Positions 7,584 through 16,925 are shown, numbered from the stretch's first letter. The stretch: 36,353 nucleotides of DNA from Caldisericia bacterium (GCA_028700655.1 JAQVSG010000014.1:1-36353); one strand, 5' to 3'. Numbers and translations are program-made. The notes: generated by a model from the sequence alone, not told the origin.

Positions 7584-9597
7584 TTTTTTTGTAGAAATTG
7601 GACTTGAAGAACTTCCCTTCGTGGCAATGAAGCAATTGTTTGAAGAAATGCCACAAGCCTTTGAAAAATGGTTACAGGAACAATCTATTGTTCATGAAGA
7701 GTCTTTTTTCTGGGTTACTCCCCGAAGAATGGTATTTTACGCTACCAAAGTGGAACCCCTGCAGAAGATTTTACCTATGAAAACCAAAGGTCCTCCCGTG
7801 TCCGTGGCTCTGCAAAATGAGGTAGAAACACCGGCTTTAAAGGGTTTTTTAAAGAAATGTGGAGCCGACACTTATGAAATCGAAACTTGGAACGGACAAG
7901 ACTATATATTTTGTACGGTGCAACCTCCATGCAAAAAGATTGAAGACGTTGTGAAAGACCAGTTTCCGTTGTGGATACAAGCATTTCCTTTTTCTTCACA
8001 AATGAATTGCCATCAATACCGGTTTGTACGTCCTGTTCGATGGATATGCTCCATGTATGGCGACACCCTATTGCCTATTGCTTTGTTCTCTGTGACAAGT
8101 GATGCATACTCTTTAGGATTGCGCGGGTTTCCGAGTATTCCTATACGATCTGCTAGCGAGTATCGTGCCATTATCAAACAAAACCATATTATGCTGGATA
8201 CTCTGGAACGAATTCAAGCCATTCAAAACAAGGAATCCACCCAACGTCCTTTCCATATTGTTGAAAAGAATGCGTTTTGTACAGAATGGCCTATTGTATG
8301 TAATGCTTCCTTTCCTCCCGACTTGCTACAAGTTCCTAAAGAAGCCATTTGTACCATGATTGAAGATCACTTGATATGCTTCACTCAACAAGATCAAAAT
8401 GGAGAATTAACTCCTTCTTTTCAATTTGTAATGAATGGTCCCAGGGATGAAAAAAATGTAGCAAGGGGCTATGAGAAGGTTATTACTGCCAAACTGGAAG
8501 ATGCCAAATTTTTCTTTCTTCAAGATCAAAAAGTACCTTTACAGGACCGATCCTCTCATATTGATCGAATGATTTTTATGAAAGGGTTGGGAACGGTTTT
8601 GCAAAAAACAAATCGGTTGCTTTCTCTGGCCAGAGCCTTTCCTTGTGGAGTCGATGAAGAAGTACTCCAAAGAGCTGCATATCTGTCCAAAATGGATCTT
8701 TCTACACATATGGTGGAAGAACTTCCCGAGCTCCAAGGCACGATGGGTAGAATATATGGTTCTTTGCAAGGTGAAAACAAAGAGGTGTGCAAAGCCCTTG
8801 AATCTTACTATTTCCCTAAACGGGAATCGGATCCCATTCCAGACGATTCAATAGGAAGAAGTCTGGGTATTATAGATCGAATTGACACATTGTCGGGAGC
8901 CTTTTCTATTGGCAGCTCGGTCTCTAGTTCTGCAGATCCTCTTGGATTGCGAAGACAAATGAATGGCCTTCTACGGATTCTGTATGAAAACCCTATTTCT
9001 ATCGACCTAAAGAAGGCGTTTTCATATGCCCTTTCCTGCTACCAAACAGAAAACCATTTGGAAATACAGAAAGAGGAAGTGTTACAGGCGTTGTCTGATT
9101 TTTATTCTTCACGCTTGCTATTGTTTCTTCAATCCTTTCACCGATACGACCTTGTGAATGCTGTATTATGTTCGCATTGGATCCATCCGTTTGAAGCAAA
9201 AGAGACAATCACTCTTTTGGAAACACAGTTGTTGGAGGAGGAGTTTAAAATTCTATGTGAGTCGTTTACCCGCATTCAAAACATTACCAAAGGAGAGTAT
9301 TCCTGTGAACCTGCACAAGAGTCTCTTCTAAAAGACCCACAAGAAATAGCACTATACGATGCTTTGAAAACAATGGTTCCCAATGAAAATAAATCTACTG
9401 ATTCCGAGGATCTTGTAATCCAACTCAAAAAAATGTATTCTTTGAACCCCTTTATTGTGGATTTTTTTGATTTTGTACTTGTCCATTGTGACGATCCTGC
9501 TACGAAAGAGAATAGACTTCGATTAATCTCTGCAATCAATACATACTTTTTACGTTTTTGTGATTTCTCCAAAATCGTATTTCAAGGAGGCCATTAA
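7573..9597 (+). CDS. glyS: Glycyl-tRNA synthetase beta subunit
   Basis: GlyS is the tRNA-binding partner of GlyQ and is needed for recognition and charging of tRNA-Gly. The 674-residue protein begins with the family signature DFFVEIGLEELP. It has the HD-type region AAYLSKMDLSTHMVEELPELQGTMGRIYG (about residues 372-400), the block DPLGLRRQMNGLLRIL (about 455-470), and a helical C-terminal anticodon-binding part. The start is fixed by AAAGGAGG (7557-7564), 8 nt before ATG and inside the end of glyQ. The length is close to the E. coli protein (689). ppdK starts 1 nt after the stop codon, so the three genes are surely co-transcribed. Confidence 0.95.
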   Translation: MNPDFFVEIGLEELPFVAMKQLFEEMPQAFEKWLQEQSIVHEESFFWVTPRRMVFYATKVEPLQKILPMKTKGPPVSVALQNEVETPALKGFLKKCGADTYEIETWNGQDYIFCTVQPPCKKIEDVVKDQFPLWIQAFPFSSQMNCHQYRFVRPVRWICSMYGDTLLPIALFSVTSDAYSLGLRGFPSIPIRSASEYRAIIKQNHIMLDTLERIQAIQNKESTQRPFHIVEKNAFCTEWPIVCNASFPPDLLQVPKEAICTMIEDHLICFTQQDQNGELTPSFQFVMNGPRDEKNVARGYEKVITAKLEDAKFFFLQDQKVPLQDRSSHIDRMIFMKGLGTVLQKTNRLLSLARAFPCGVDEEVLQRAAYLSKMDLSTHMVEELPELQGTMGRIYGSLQGENKEVCKALESYYFPKRESDPIPDDSIGRSLGIIDRIDTLSGAFSIGSSVSSSADPLGLRRQMNGLLRILYENPISIDLKKAFSYALSCYQTENHLEIQKEEVLQALSDFYSSRLLLFLQSFHRYDLVNAVLCSHWIHPFEAKETITLLETQLLEEEFKILCESFTRIQNITKGEYSCEPAQESLLKDPQEIALYDALKTMVPNENKSTDSEDLVIQLKKMYSLNPFIVDFFDFVLVHCDDPATKENRLRLISAINTYFLRFCDFSKIVFQGGH

Positions 9598-9598
9598 T

Positions 9599-12229
9599 AT
9601 GAATCAAAAATTTGTGTATCAATTCCAAGAAGGTTCGAAAGAAATGAAAGAACTGCTTGGAGGAAAGGGTGCGAATTTAGCCGAAATGGCACGACTTGGC
9701 ATTCCAGTTCCTCCTGGTTTTACTATTTCAACAAAAGTATGCCAGTACTATTACGAGCACAATCGAACATATCCCGAAAGCCTAATGGGCGAAATTAAAG
9801 AGCATTTGGCTCAAATGGAAAAAGATGCTGGGAAAGCCTTTGGCAACCCGCACAATCCATTGTTAGTCTCGGTTCGATCTGGGGCTGCCGTTTCTATGCC
9901 TGGCATGATGGATACGATACTAAATTTGGGATTTAATGACGATGTGTTTGAATATCAATTGAAAAATGGAAACAACCCTACTTTTATTTGTGATTCCTAC
10001 CGTCGATTCCTTCAAATGTTTGGCAATGTTGTATACGGTATTCCTCATCATTTGTTTGAAAAAGTTCTTTCCAAAGTAAAAGAGCAAAAAAATGTGACCC
10101 TCGATAACGAACTTGACCAAGACGGTTTATTGCAAGTCATTGAAGGGTACAAAAAGATATATATCGATGAAAAAGGAAAGGGGTTTCCTCAAGATCCATT
10201 GGTACAGCTGATGGATGCAGTTAATGCGGTGGTGGGATCGTGGAACAACGACCGCGCAAACATTTATCGGAGACTGAACCGAATTGAGGGATTGTTGGGA
10301 ACCGCCGTGAATATTCAAGCGATGGTATTCGGAAACAAAAATATGCAGTCCGGAACCGGTGTATGCTTCACAAGAGATCCTTCTACAGGTGACAAAGGAT
10401 TGTATGGTGAATTTTTGTTAAATGCGCAAGGAGAAGACGTTGTTGCTGGCATCCGAACTCCAAAGCACATCCGAGAGTTGGATGCAATTCTTCCCCATTG
10501 TTATCAAGAATTGCTCCGCATTTTGGAAACCCTAGAAGGTCATTATCGTGATATGCAGGATATTGAGTTTACCATTGAAGATGCCAAATTGTATCTTTTA
10601 CAAACGAGAAACGGAAAACGTACTGGCGCTGCTTCTGTAAAAATTGCAGTGGATTTAGTAAACGAAGGCGTTTTATCCAAAGAAGAAGCTATTATGAGGG
10701 TGGAACCGAATTCATTAAATCAACTTCTTCACCCTCGCTTTGATCCTTCTCATCAAGAGAAGGCTGTAGTGATTGCCAAAGGATTGCCAGCTTCTCCAGG
10801 AGCTGCTTTCGGGAAAGTTGTGTTTACGGCGGATGAAGCACAAAATGTGGCCAATGGGGGAGAAAAGGTCATTCTCGTCAGAGAAGAAACGTCTCCCGAG
10901 GATATTCAAGGCATGGATAGTGCCCAAGGTATCTTGACGGCTAGAGGAGGAATGACTTCTCATGCAGCCGTTGTAGCCCGTGGAATGGGAAAATGCTGCG
11001 TATCAGGAGCCCACGGAATTTCTGTAAACGAAGAAGAAAAATACTTCAAAACACAATTGGGCGAGATTATTCACGAAGGAGACATCATTAGTCTGGATGG
11101 TACCAAGGGCGAAGTATACAAAGGCGAATTGCCAACATTACCACCGAATTTGAGTGGAGAATTTGGCTTTTTCATGGAATGGGCAGATCAAATTCGTCGA
11201 CTGGATATCCGAACCAATGCAGATACTCCCAAGGATGCCCAGCAGGCAGTGCAATTTGGTGCACAAGGAATTGGCCTTTGCCGAACAGAACATATGTTTT
11301 TTGAAGGAGAACGAATACAAGCTGTCAGAGAAATGATTTTGGCAGACGATGTGCAAGGTAGAGAAAAGGCACTCGCCAAAATTCTTCCGATGCAAAGAGA
11401 AGACTTTATTGGAATTTTCCAAGCGATGCAAGGAAGACCCGTCACTGTCCGATTGCTGGATCCACCATTGCACGAGTTTTTACCCCATGACCCAGACGAT
11501 ATTCAAGAGCTTGCCACAGAAATGGGTGTTTCTCTAGCAGTCTTGAAAGAGAAAATCGATTCCTTAAAAGAGTTTAACCCTATGCTAGGACATCGCGGTT
11601 GTCGTCTCGGTATTACGTATCCCGAAATTACCAAAATGCAAACCAGAGCCATTGTTGAAGCAGCCTGTAAACTGGCCCAAGAAAAACAAGAGGTACATCC
11701 TGAAATCATGGTACCGTTGGTAGGGACCGATAAGGAATTTATTTCGCAAAAAGAAGTTATTGATGAAACAGCTGCCATTGTTATGAAAGAGCAAGGAATT
11801 ACCATTGATTACCTTGTGGGAACTATGATTGAAATTCCACGTGCTGCATTAATTGCAGCTGATATTGCGAAACATGCAGCCTTTTTTTCGTTTGGAACCA
11901 ATGATTTAACACAAATGACGTTTGGATACTCTAGAGACGATGCAGGAAAATTTTTAGGTGCCTATATAGACCAAAAAATACTTTCTGTAGATCCTTTCCA
12001 AAGCATTGACCAAAAGGGCGTTGGAAGGCTTGTATCGTGGGCTTCAAAAGAAGGCAAAGAAGCCAATCCAACGTTGAAGCTAGGAATTTGTGGTGAGCAC
12101 GGAGGAGATCCCGAATCCATCGTATTTTGCGATTCATTGGGTTTGCAATATGTCAGTTGCTCTCCATTTCGAGTTCCTGTTGCCCGATTGGCAGCCGCTC
12201 AAGCTTCTATTATCAATCGCAAAGCCTAA
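9599..12229 (+). CDS. ppdK: Pyruvate, phosphate dikinase
   Basis: PpdK interconverts pyruvate + ATP + Pi and PEP + AMP + PPi. In anaerobes it often works in the glycolytic direction with PPi. From this ATG (AAGGAGG 8 nt upstream) the protein has 876 residues. The phosphocarrier His is residue 455 in GGMTSHAAVVARGMG, and Cys831 lies in GICGEHGGDP; both are at the same positions as in the Clostridium symbiosum enzyme, so there are no net indels. Thr453, the regulatory position used by PPDK regulatory proteins in other organisms, is present. The order is an N-terminal ATP-grasp nucleotide domain, a swivelling His domain (about 380-510) and a TIM-barrel PEP/pyruvate domain. No gene for a PPDK regulatory kinase/phosphorylase is in the window. 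A terminator follows 21 nt after the stop. Confidence 0.97.
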   Translation: MNQKFVYQFQEGSKEMKELLGGKGANLAEMARLGIPVPPGFTISTKVCQYYYEHNRTYPESLMGEIKEHLAQMEKDAGKAFGNPHNPLLVSVRSGAAVSMPGMMDTILNLGFNDDVFEYQLKNGNNPTFICDSYRRFLQMFGNVVYGIPHHLFEKVLSKVKEQKNVTLDNELDQDGLLQVIEGYKKIYIDEKGKGFPQDPLVQLMDAVNAVVGSWNNDRANIYRRLNRIEGLLGTAVNIQAMVFGNKNMQSGTGVCFTRDPSTGDKGLYGEFLLNAQGEDVVAGIRTPKHIRELDAILPHCYQELLRILETLEGHYRDMQDIEFTIEDAKLYLLQTRNGKRTGAASVKIAVDLVNEGVLSKEEAIMRVEPNSLNQLLHPRFDPSHQEKAVVIAKGLPASPGAAFGKVVFTADEAQNVANGGEKVILVREETSPEDIQGMDSAQGILTARGGMTSHAAVVARGMGKCCVSGAHGISVNEEEKYFKTQLGEIIHEGDIISLDGTKGEVYKGELPTLPPNLSGEFGFFMEWADQIRRLDIRTNADTPKDAQQAVQFGAQGIGLCRTEHMFFEGERIQAVREMILADDVQGREKALAKILPMQREDFIGIFQAMQGRPVTVRLLDPPLHEFLPHDPDDIQELATEMGVSLAVLKEKIDSLKEFNPMLGHRGCRLGITYPEITKMQTRAIVEAACKLAQEKQEVHPEIMVPLVGTDKEFISQKEVIDETAAIVMKEQGITIDYLVGTMIEIPRAALIAADIAKHAAFFSFGTNDLTQMTFGYSRDDAGKFLGAYIDQKILSVDPFQSIDQKGVGRLVSWASKEGKEANPTLKLGICGEHGGDPESIVFCDSLGLQYVSCSPFRVPVARLAAAQASIINRKA

Positions 12230-12250
12230 TCGACTATTTTTACACTTTGG

Positions 12251-12291
12251 ATAGGAAGTTTTCTCTTTTGAGAAGGCTTCCTATTTTTTTT
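12251..12291 (+). terminator. Terminator/attenuator between ppdK and dnaG
   Basis: The arms ATAGGAAG (12251-12258) and CTTCCTAT (12277-12284) enclose an inner TTCTC/GAGAA stem with a TTTT loop. Eight T residues follow (12284-12291). The hairpin ends 17 nt before the dnaG start, leaving no room for a separate dnaG promoter downstream of it. It is therefore either a partial terminator with read-through or an attenuator. Confidence 0.8.
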
Positions 12292-12308
12292 ACGAGGATG
12301 TACATGGT

Positions 12309-14072
12309 ATGGATCATCACATTGAAGACTATATTCAAGAAATCAAAACGAGAATTAACATTGTTGATTTCATTGGTAAATATGTTTCCTTGCGAAAAGC
12401 AGGGCAGAATTTTGTGGGATTGTGCCCATTCCATGTAGAAAAAACTCCCTCCTTTTCAGTGAATCCTGGCAAAGAAATCTTTTATTGTTTTGGTTGCCAC
12501 ATTGGCGGAGATATTATTCATTTTGTTGAAAAATACGAGGGTCTTACATTTCAAGAGGCTGTTGAAGAATTGGGAAAAGAAGCAGGGCTTGAGCCTCCTC
12601 AGTGGGGACATAAAAAAACCGATTCTCAATACAACCCTTGGTATCACTTTCTCAAAACTTGTGCAGAGTATTTTCAGCAGAATTTGGAGCGACATTCTGA
12701 AGCACAAGTCTATTTACATAAGCGAGGAATTCATGCAGACACTGTTTCTACTTTTCAAATAGGATTTGCCCCTCCAGACCCCAAAGACTTCATTGCGTAT
12801 TTTACAAAACTGGGCTTTGACAAGGAAGATGCAAAGATTCTTGGCCTTGTGCGCGAAAAGGAAGATGGATACACCTACCCCTATTTTCGAAATCGAATCC
12901 TGTTTCCGATTCTTGATCTGCGTAAACGAGTGATAGGCTTTGGGGGAAGAGCTATTGACCAAGAACAAATGCCCAAGTATTTAAACAGCCCAGATCATGT
13001 GCTGTTTCATAAAGGGGAAAACTTGTACGCTTTGTCATTGGCCCGTTCAGAAATGAATCGCTCAAAAAGCGCGATTCTTGTGGAAGGGTATATGGATGTG
13101 ATTTCTTTGTACCAACATGGAATTACAAATTGTACTGCTTCCTTAGGGACTGCTTTTACCTTGGAACAAGCCAAATTGCTCCGTAAATATTCAGAAACTC
13201 TTTACATATGTTATGATTCTGACGAAGCCGGGAAAAAGGCTATTTTACGTGCTATTGATATTGTTTTGCCCATGGGTTTTCCGTGCCGAGTTATTCAAAT
13301 CCCCAAACCGTACAAAGATCCAGATGAGTACATCATGGCCCAAGGGAAAGAATCGTTTAAACAGCTGATGAAGTCTGCGAAAGGTGCATTGGAGTACTGT
13401 TGGGAAGCAATCATTGAAGGTCAAAATTTACAGGATCCTATTACCGTCAGCGCAGTTGTAGAAAGCATATTTCGACGATTTATGAAAGTAAAAGACCCGA
13501 TTCGTATTGAAACGTTGTTAAAACAAATTTCTTTGGATATTAAAATCAAACCGTCTTTGTTGGAAGAACGACTCTATTCTATGACTCGAGGTTCTTCGTA
13601 TAGGGGGAAGGCCAAAACAAAACGATGGAAACAAGAATCGGAAACGATCATCGACGAAAAGAATGCGACTCTTTTATTGAAAGCCATGATCACTCAACCT
13701 AAAGATTGGGCGGAAATCATTTTTGCAAAACTGAACAATGATGATTTTCCAGAGGGAATCTTCCGTGAACTTTTTTCCGAGTTTCATGAATTATTTCTAG
13801 AAAAAAACAACATTCAGGTGGAAAATTTTCAAGGAGATCCTGACAAAGAGAATTTTTATAGTAAACTTATGGAACTTCAAAACATGAACAATAAATGTAT
13901 TGAAGGTGATGTGATTCCACAAATCCTGTGTCATGTGGATAGTGTTCGAAAAAAGAAAAATGTACTTTTCCCTTTAAAAGAGCGCGTAAATAAAGCCGAA
14001 CAAGAAGGCAATTACGAAGAATCGAAGCGACTTCTAGAGGAGATTTTACGAATTAGTCGCGAAGAATATTAG
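12309..14072 (+). CDS. dnaG: DNA primase
   Basis: DnaG synthesises RNA primers at the replication fork. The 587-residue protein has the N-terminal CHC2 zinc-binding domain (Cys39, His42, Cys60, Cys63; GLCPFHVEKTPSFSVNP). The RNA-polymerase-like core includes NRILFPI (195-201). Toprim motifs are LVEGYMD (Glu259) and CYDSDEAG (Asp303, Asp305). A C-terminal helical region after about 440 would bind the DnaB helicase. The ATG at 12309 is the only start in the frame after the preceding stop-free bases; a GAGG lies 11 nt upstream, so initiation may be weak. The gene follows a terminator-like hairpin and precedes rpoD by 38 nt, recalling the enterobacterial rpsU-dnaG-rpoD and Bacillus dnaG-sigA operons. 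Confidence 0.96.
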   Translation: MDHHIEDYIQEIKTRINIVDFIGKYVSLRKAGQNFVGLCPFHVEKTPSFSVNPGKEIFYCFGCHIGGDIIHFVEKYEGLTFQEAVEELGKEAGLEPPQWGHKKTDSQYNPWYHFLKTCAEYFQQNLERHSEAQVYLHKRGIHADTVSTFQIGFAPPDPKDFIAYFTKLGFDKEDAKILGLVREKEDGYTYPYFRNRILFPILDLRKRVIGFGGRAIDQEQMPKYLNSPDHVLFHKGENLYALSLARSEMNRSKSAILVEGYMDVISLYQHGITNCTASLGTAFTLEQAKLLRKYSETLYICYDSDEAGKKAILRAIDIVLPMGFPCRVIQIPKPYKDPDEYIMAQGKESFKQLMKSAKGALEYCWEAIIEGQNLQDPITVSAVVESIFRRFMKVKDPIRIETLLKQISLDIKIKPSLLEERLYSMTRGSSYRGKAKTKRWKQESETIIDEKNATLLLKAMITQPKDWAEIIFAKLNNDDFPEGIFRELFSEFHELFLEKNNIQVENFQGDPDKENFYSKLMELQNMNNKCIEGDVIPQILCHVDSVRKKKNVLFPLKERVNKAEQEGNYEESKRLLEEILRISREEY

Positions 14073-14110
14073 CTTTGTTGTTTAAATGAGAAAGGACTTC
14101 TCCGTTAAAG

Positions 14111-15799
14111 ATGAAAAATAAAACAACCCAAAACAAAGAAACGGAACAAGAAACTACAAGTAGAAAAGTTCCTGTTCAGCTGCTAAAAAGAGATGAACAG
14201 GGTCGGTTTATTTCCTCCAAAAAACCATCTCCCCCCGCCAAAGAATCTACTTCTACATCGTCTGCAAAAAAATCACAAACGAAGAAAAAACCCAAAGCAG
14301 ATGCTAAAAAACAGACTGCTCCTAAAAAAGCACCAAAGCTTATAGCCAAAGATACGAAAGCTACAGCTGAAAAGGAAGACAAGAAAAAACAGGTATCCAC
14401 AGCTACAAAGAAAAAGAAGCCCTCTTCTGTTACAAAAAAAGAAAAGGCAACACGTATTACTTTAAAGAAGAAAAAGGATCTGAAAGATCCAAAAAATAGT
14501 CCTTTGGAAGAAAAGAAAACAAAAAAAACGACCAAGAAAAAAACGGAAAGTGCCGTTTCCAAAGAAAAAACAGCTCCCAAAAAGAACAAGAAAAAAATCG
14601 TAAAAACCGAAACGATCAAAACTAAGAAAACCAAGAAAAAATCCTCCTCCATTTCGAAAAAAACAACCCCAAGAGAAGTTCTTTCCATGGATGTGGCGAA
14701 GCTTGTTTTAGAAGAAAATGGAACCGACGCCGAAGAAAGAATTCGAACCATCCCTGCTTTCAAGAAATTACTAAGTGCTGGCAGCAAAGGGAAAATTGTC
14801 GAGTACAAAAAAATAATGAACGTGATGGAAAAAGTGCAGATGTCAGAATCTGACGTTGAGATCATGTATGCGATTCTGGATCAAGAAGGCGTTGAATACG
14901 CTGATGCGGGAACTCCTCTGCATGACGATAGTAATTACCAAGATGCCGATGAAGTGGAAGATTCGGATGTTGAAGATGTAGACTTAAAAGATCCTATCAA
15001 AATGTATTTGAAGGAAATTGGGAAAATTTCTCTTCTTTCCTTTGATGAAGAAATTGAACTGGCAAAAAGAATCGAAAACGGAGAATTAGACGCTAAGAAG
15101 AAACTGATAGAATCAAACTTAAGGCTTGTTGTTAGTATTGCCAAAAAATACACGGGACATTCACTCTCTTTTTTAGATCTTGTACAAGAAGGGAATGTTG
15201 GACTTATCCGAGCCGTTGAAAAATACGATTATCGAAGAGGATTTCGATTTTCTACCTATGCTTCTTGGTGGATTCGACAAGCTGTAACAAGGGCTTTGGC
15301 AGATCAATCGAGAGTGATTCGGGTGCCTGTTCATATGGTAGAGTCTATAAACAAAATACAACGGGCCGAAAGACACTTGTACCAAAAACTAGGACGACCC
15401 GCAACTCACGAAGAAATCGCGAAAGAACTGGGGCTTCCGGTAAAAAAAATACGTGAATATTTAAAGGTGTCCCAAGAACCAATTTCTTTAGAAACTCCTT
15501 TGGGTACAGATAAAGATAACCGTCTTGGTGATTTTGTGGAAGACAAACGAGCCATTTCTCCGGAAGAAAAAGTGGTGGATCTTCACTTTAAAGATCAATT
15601 GTATGAAGTGTTGAACAATCTTACGGAACGTGAAAAGGAAATTCTTTTGCTTCGGTTTGGCTTAGAAAATGTCAGACCTCACACATTGGAAGAAGTGGGG
15701 AAAATTTTCAATGTGACTCGGGAACGAATCCGACAAATTGAAGCCAAAGCTATTAAAAGACTCAGACAAGACATGAAAGCTCGTCTTGATAAGGAATAA
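14111..15799 (+). CDS. rpoD: Primary sigma factor (RpoD/SigA) with a long Lys-rich N-terminal extension
   Basis: This is the housekeeping sigma-70 factor for promoter recognition and melting. Residues about 205-265 resemble region 1.1. Region 1.2 starts at [17 protein letters not shown] (294-310). Regions 2.1-2.4 include [14 protein letters not shown] and [17 protein letters not shown] (380-396). Region 3 starts [11 protein letters not shown] (401-411), and the region 4.2 helix-turn-helix is [20 protein letters not shown] (524-543). Unusually, residues 1-190 are a low-complexity tract of Lys, Thr, Ser, Ala and Pro; 51 of residues 51-180 are Lys, as in histone H1-like tails. The tract is in one open frame with no internal stop. 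The start codon has no well-spaced ribosome-binding site (AAAGGA is 15 nt upstream). An internal ATG at residue 193 could give a conventional 370-residue sigma, but it also lacks a good Shine-Dalgarno sequence. Confidence 0.96.
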   Translation: MKNKTTQNKETEQETTSRKVPVQLLKRDEQGRFISSKKPSPPAKESTSTSSAKKSQTKKKPKADAKKQTAPKKAPKLIAKDTKATAEKEDKKKQVSTATKKKKPSSVTKKEKATRITLKKKKDLKDPKNSPLEEKKTKKTTKKKTESAVSKEKTAPKKNKKKIVKTETIKTKKTKKKSSSISKKTTPREVLSMDVAKLVLEENGTDAEERIRTIPAFKKLLSAGSKGKIVEYKKIMNVMEKVQMSESDVEIMYAILDQEGVEYADAGTPLHDDSNYQDADEVEDSDVEDVDLKDPIKMYLKEIGKISLLSFDEEIELAKRIENGELDAKKKLIESNLRLVVSIAKKYTGHSLSFLDLVQEGNVGLIRAVEKYDYRRGFRFSTYASWWIRQAVTRALADQSRVIRVPVHMVESINKIQRAERHLYQKLGRPATHEEIAKELGLPVKKIREYLKVSQEPISLETPLGTDKDNRLGDFVEDKRAISPEEKVVDLHFKDQLYEVLNNLTEREKEILLLRFGLENVRPHTLEEVGKIFNVTRERIRQIEAKAIKRLRQDMKARLDKE

Positions 15800-16615
15800 T
15801 TAGCGACGCTGTATGTGGTTGCTGGCTAATAACTGCAAGACAGTTTGGGCTGTTTCTTTCAGTTTTTCGTTTTGGCTCCAGTTTTTCATGATTATACTCG
15901 TACGGTCTAGTAGGAATGGATCTTTCCGTTTGGCTATTTCACGAACCATTTGCACAATTGTTAATTCTGGGTTTTGGGTTTGTGCTTGAAGAAGCCATTC
16001 GCGTAGCTTTGCTTCCACCACAATAGGTTCTCGGATGTAAAAGTCTTTGAGCTTTTCTACCAAATGATTCCGAATCTGAATGTCGTTATCTTCAATGAAT
16101 CTTCCTAAAAAATCGAGGATGCGATTTTCTTCATCCTCTGCTTTTGTGTTGACCGATGTAACCGCTACAATTTTGAGATCCACATTGTCGCGAAAATCCC
16201 AATATCGCACAATATTTTCTGCCAACTGCTCTTCTTGATCTTTCCATGAGTTTTTGAGTGCGTTGGCAGCAAATTCTCGGACATCTTTTCGAGAGCGAAG
16301 AGCTTCTGCCATTTTAGGGAAACCAAAGGCGGGGTTTTGCAGAGAAATACCTGCTATGATGAGCAGGGCAGAATATTTCTGCATAGGAAGATACGATTTC
16401 AAGAATTCTGTTAAAAGTTTGTCTTCCTCTGTGGGGTATTGATCGTAGAAATCTACCAATGTATGTACGGCATATACTTGATGCTCTACCGATGAATGAT
16501 TTAAAAATTTAGCAATATTTGGAAAAGCACGCTTTCTCATATAATTTTTTAAATCAAATTCAATATTTTGCTGGATTTCCAGCAGTTCTTTTTTCGAAAT
16601 GTTCGTTTTGTTCAT
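15800..16615 (-). CDS. Alpha-helical (HEAT-like) repeat protein of unknown function
   Basis: The 271-residue cytosolic protein has no signal peptide or membrane segment. It consists of amphipathic helices in repeats of 35-40 residues (for example FPNIAKFLNHSSVEHQVYAV, FGFPKMAEALRSRKDVREF, DIQIRNHLVEKLKDFYI). This pattern fits HEAT/ARM-type solenoids, including DNA-alkylation-repair-like folds, but I see no catalytic motif. I chose the ATG at 16615 because AAGGAAG lies 9 nt upstream. The ATG at 16624 would have no spacing, and the longest frame starts with TTG. A TTGATT-N17-TATTAT promoter is upstream. The stop codon abuts that of rpoD with no bases between, so the two genes converge. A scaffold or protein-binding role is only a guess. 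Confidence 0.8.
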   Translation of the reverse strand: MNKTNISKKELLEIQQNIEFDLKNYMRKRAFPNIAKFLNHSSVEHQVYAVHTLVDFYDQYPTEEDKLLTEFLKSYLPMQKYSALLIIAGISLQNPAFGFPKMAEALRSRKDVREFAANALKNSWKDQEEQLAENIVRYWDFRDNVDLKIVAVTSVNTKAEDEENRILDFLGRFIEDNDIQIRNHLVEKLKDFYIREPIVVEAKLREWLLQAQTQNPELTIVQMVREIAKRKDPFLLDRTSIIMKNWSQNEKLKETAQTVLQLLASNHIQRR

Positions 16616-16648
16616 AAACCCCATCTTCCTTTGCAAAATGCTTTACTA

Positions 16649-16677
16649 ATAATACGAGATTAAGACGATGAAATCAA
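16649..16677 (-). promoter_or_regulatory. Promoter of the HEAT-like gene
   Basis: TTGATT (16672-16677) and TATTAT (16649-16654) on the minus strand are separated by 17 nt. The predicted start point leaves a leader of about 27 nt that includes AAGGAAG. It lies between tRNA-Val and the gene. Confidence 0.6.
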
Positions 16678-16759
16678 TACGAAGTTGTGTGAATTGAGAA
16701 AGAGTATGCATTGGAAAGCACGATTTGAATCCTTTTTGAAAGAACATGAGAAAAAGAAA

Positions 16760-16834
16760 TGGTGGGCGATAGAGGAATTGAACCTCTGACCTCTTCGGTG
16801 TCAACGAAGCGTTCTACCTCTGAACTAACCGCCC
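16760..16834 (-). tRNA. tRNA-Val (anticodon GAC)
   Basis: The 75-nt cloverleaf has acceptor GGGCGGT/ATCGCCC, D-stem GTTC/GAAC, anticodon stem CTTCG/CGAAG with loop TTGACAC (anticodon GAC), and T-arm AGAGG-TTCAATT-CCTCT. The discriminator is A and the CCA is encoded. A T-rich stretch follows on the minus strand. Confidence 0.95.
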
Positions 16835-16849
16835 AAAAAGAACATACTA

Positions 16850-16877
16850 ATAGTACCAAAAAAAATGTTACTTTCAA
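16850..16877 (-). promoter_or_regulatory. Promoter of tRNA-Val
   Basis: TTGAAA (16872-16877) and TACTAT (16850-16855) on the minus strand are separated by 16 nt, and the -10 box is 15 nt before the tRNA 5' end. It is interleaved with the plus-strand promoter of the next gene. Confidence 0.65.
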
Positions 16878-16895
16878 TACTCTTTACGATATAAT
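16868..16895 (+). promoter_or_regulatory. Possible promoter of the two-gene envelope cassette
   Basis: A perfect TATAAT (16890-16895) lies 30 nt before the ATG. The -35 position at 16-nt spacing is TTACTT (16868-16873), a weak match that overlaps the -35 of the divergent tRNA-Val promoter. A good GGAGGT ribosome-binding site follows at 16915-16920. Confidence 0.5.
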
Positions 16896-16925
16896 AGACA
16901 GGACGTATTATTTTGGAGGTATCCT

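Noticed and set aside
14176-14865. 229-codon antisense open frame rich in Phe and Val opposite rpoD
   Set aside because: It is the mirror image of the Lys-rich AAA/AAG codons on the plus strand (TTT/CTT); no ribosome-binding site or family match supports it.
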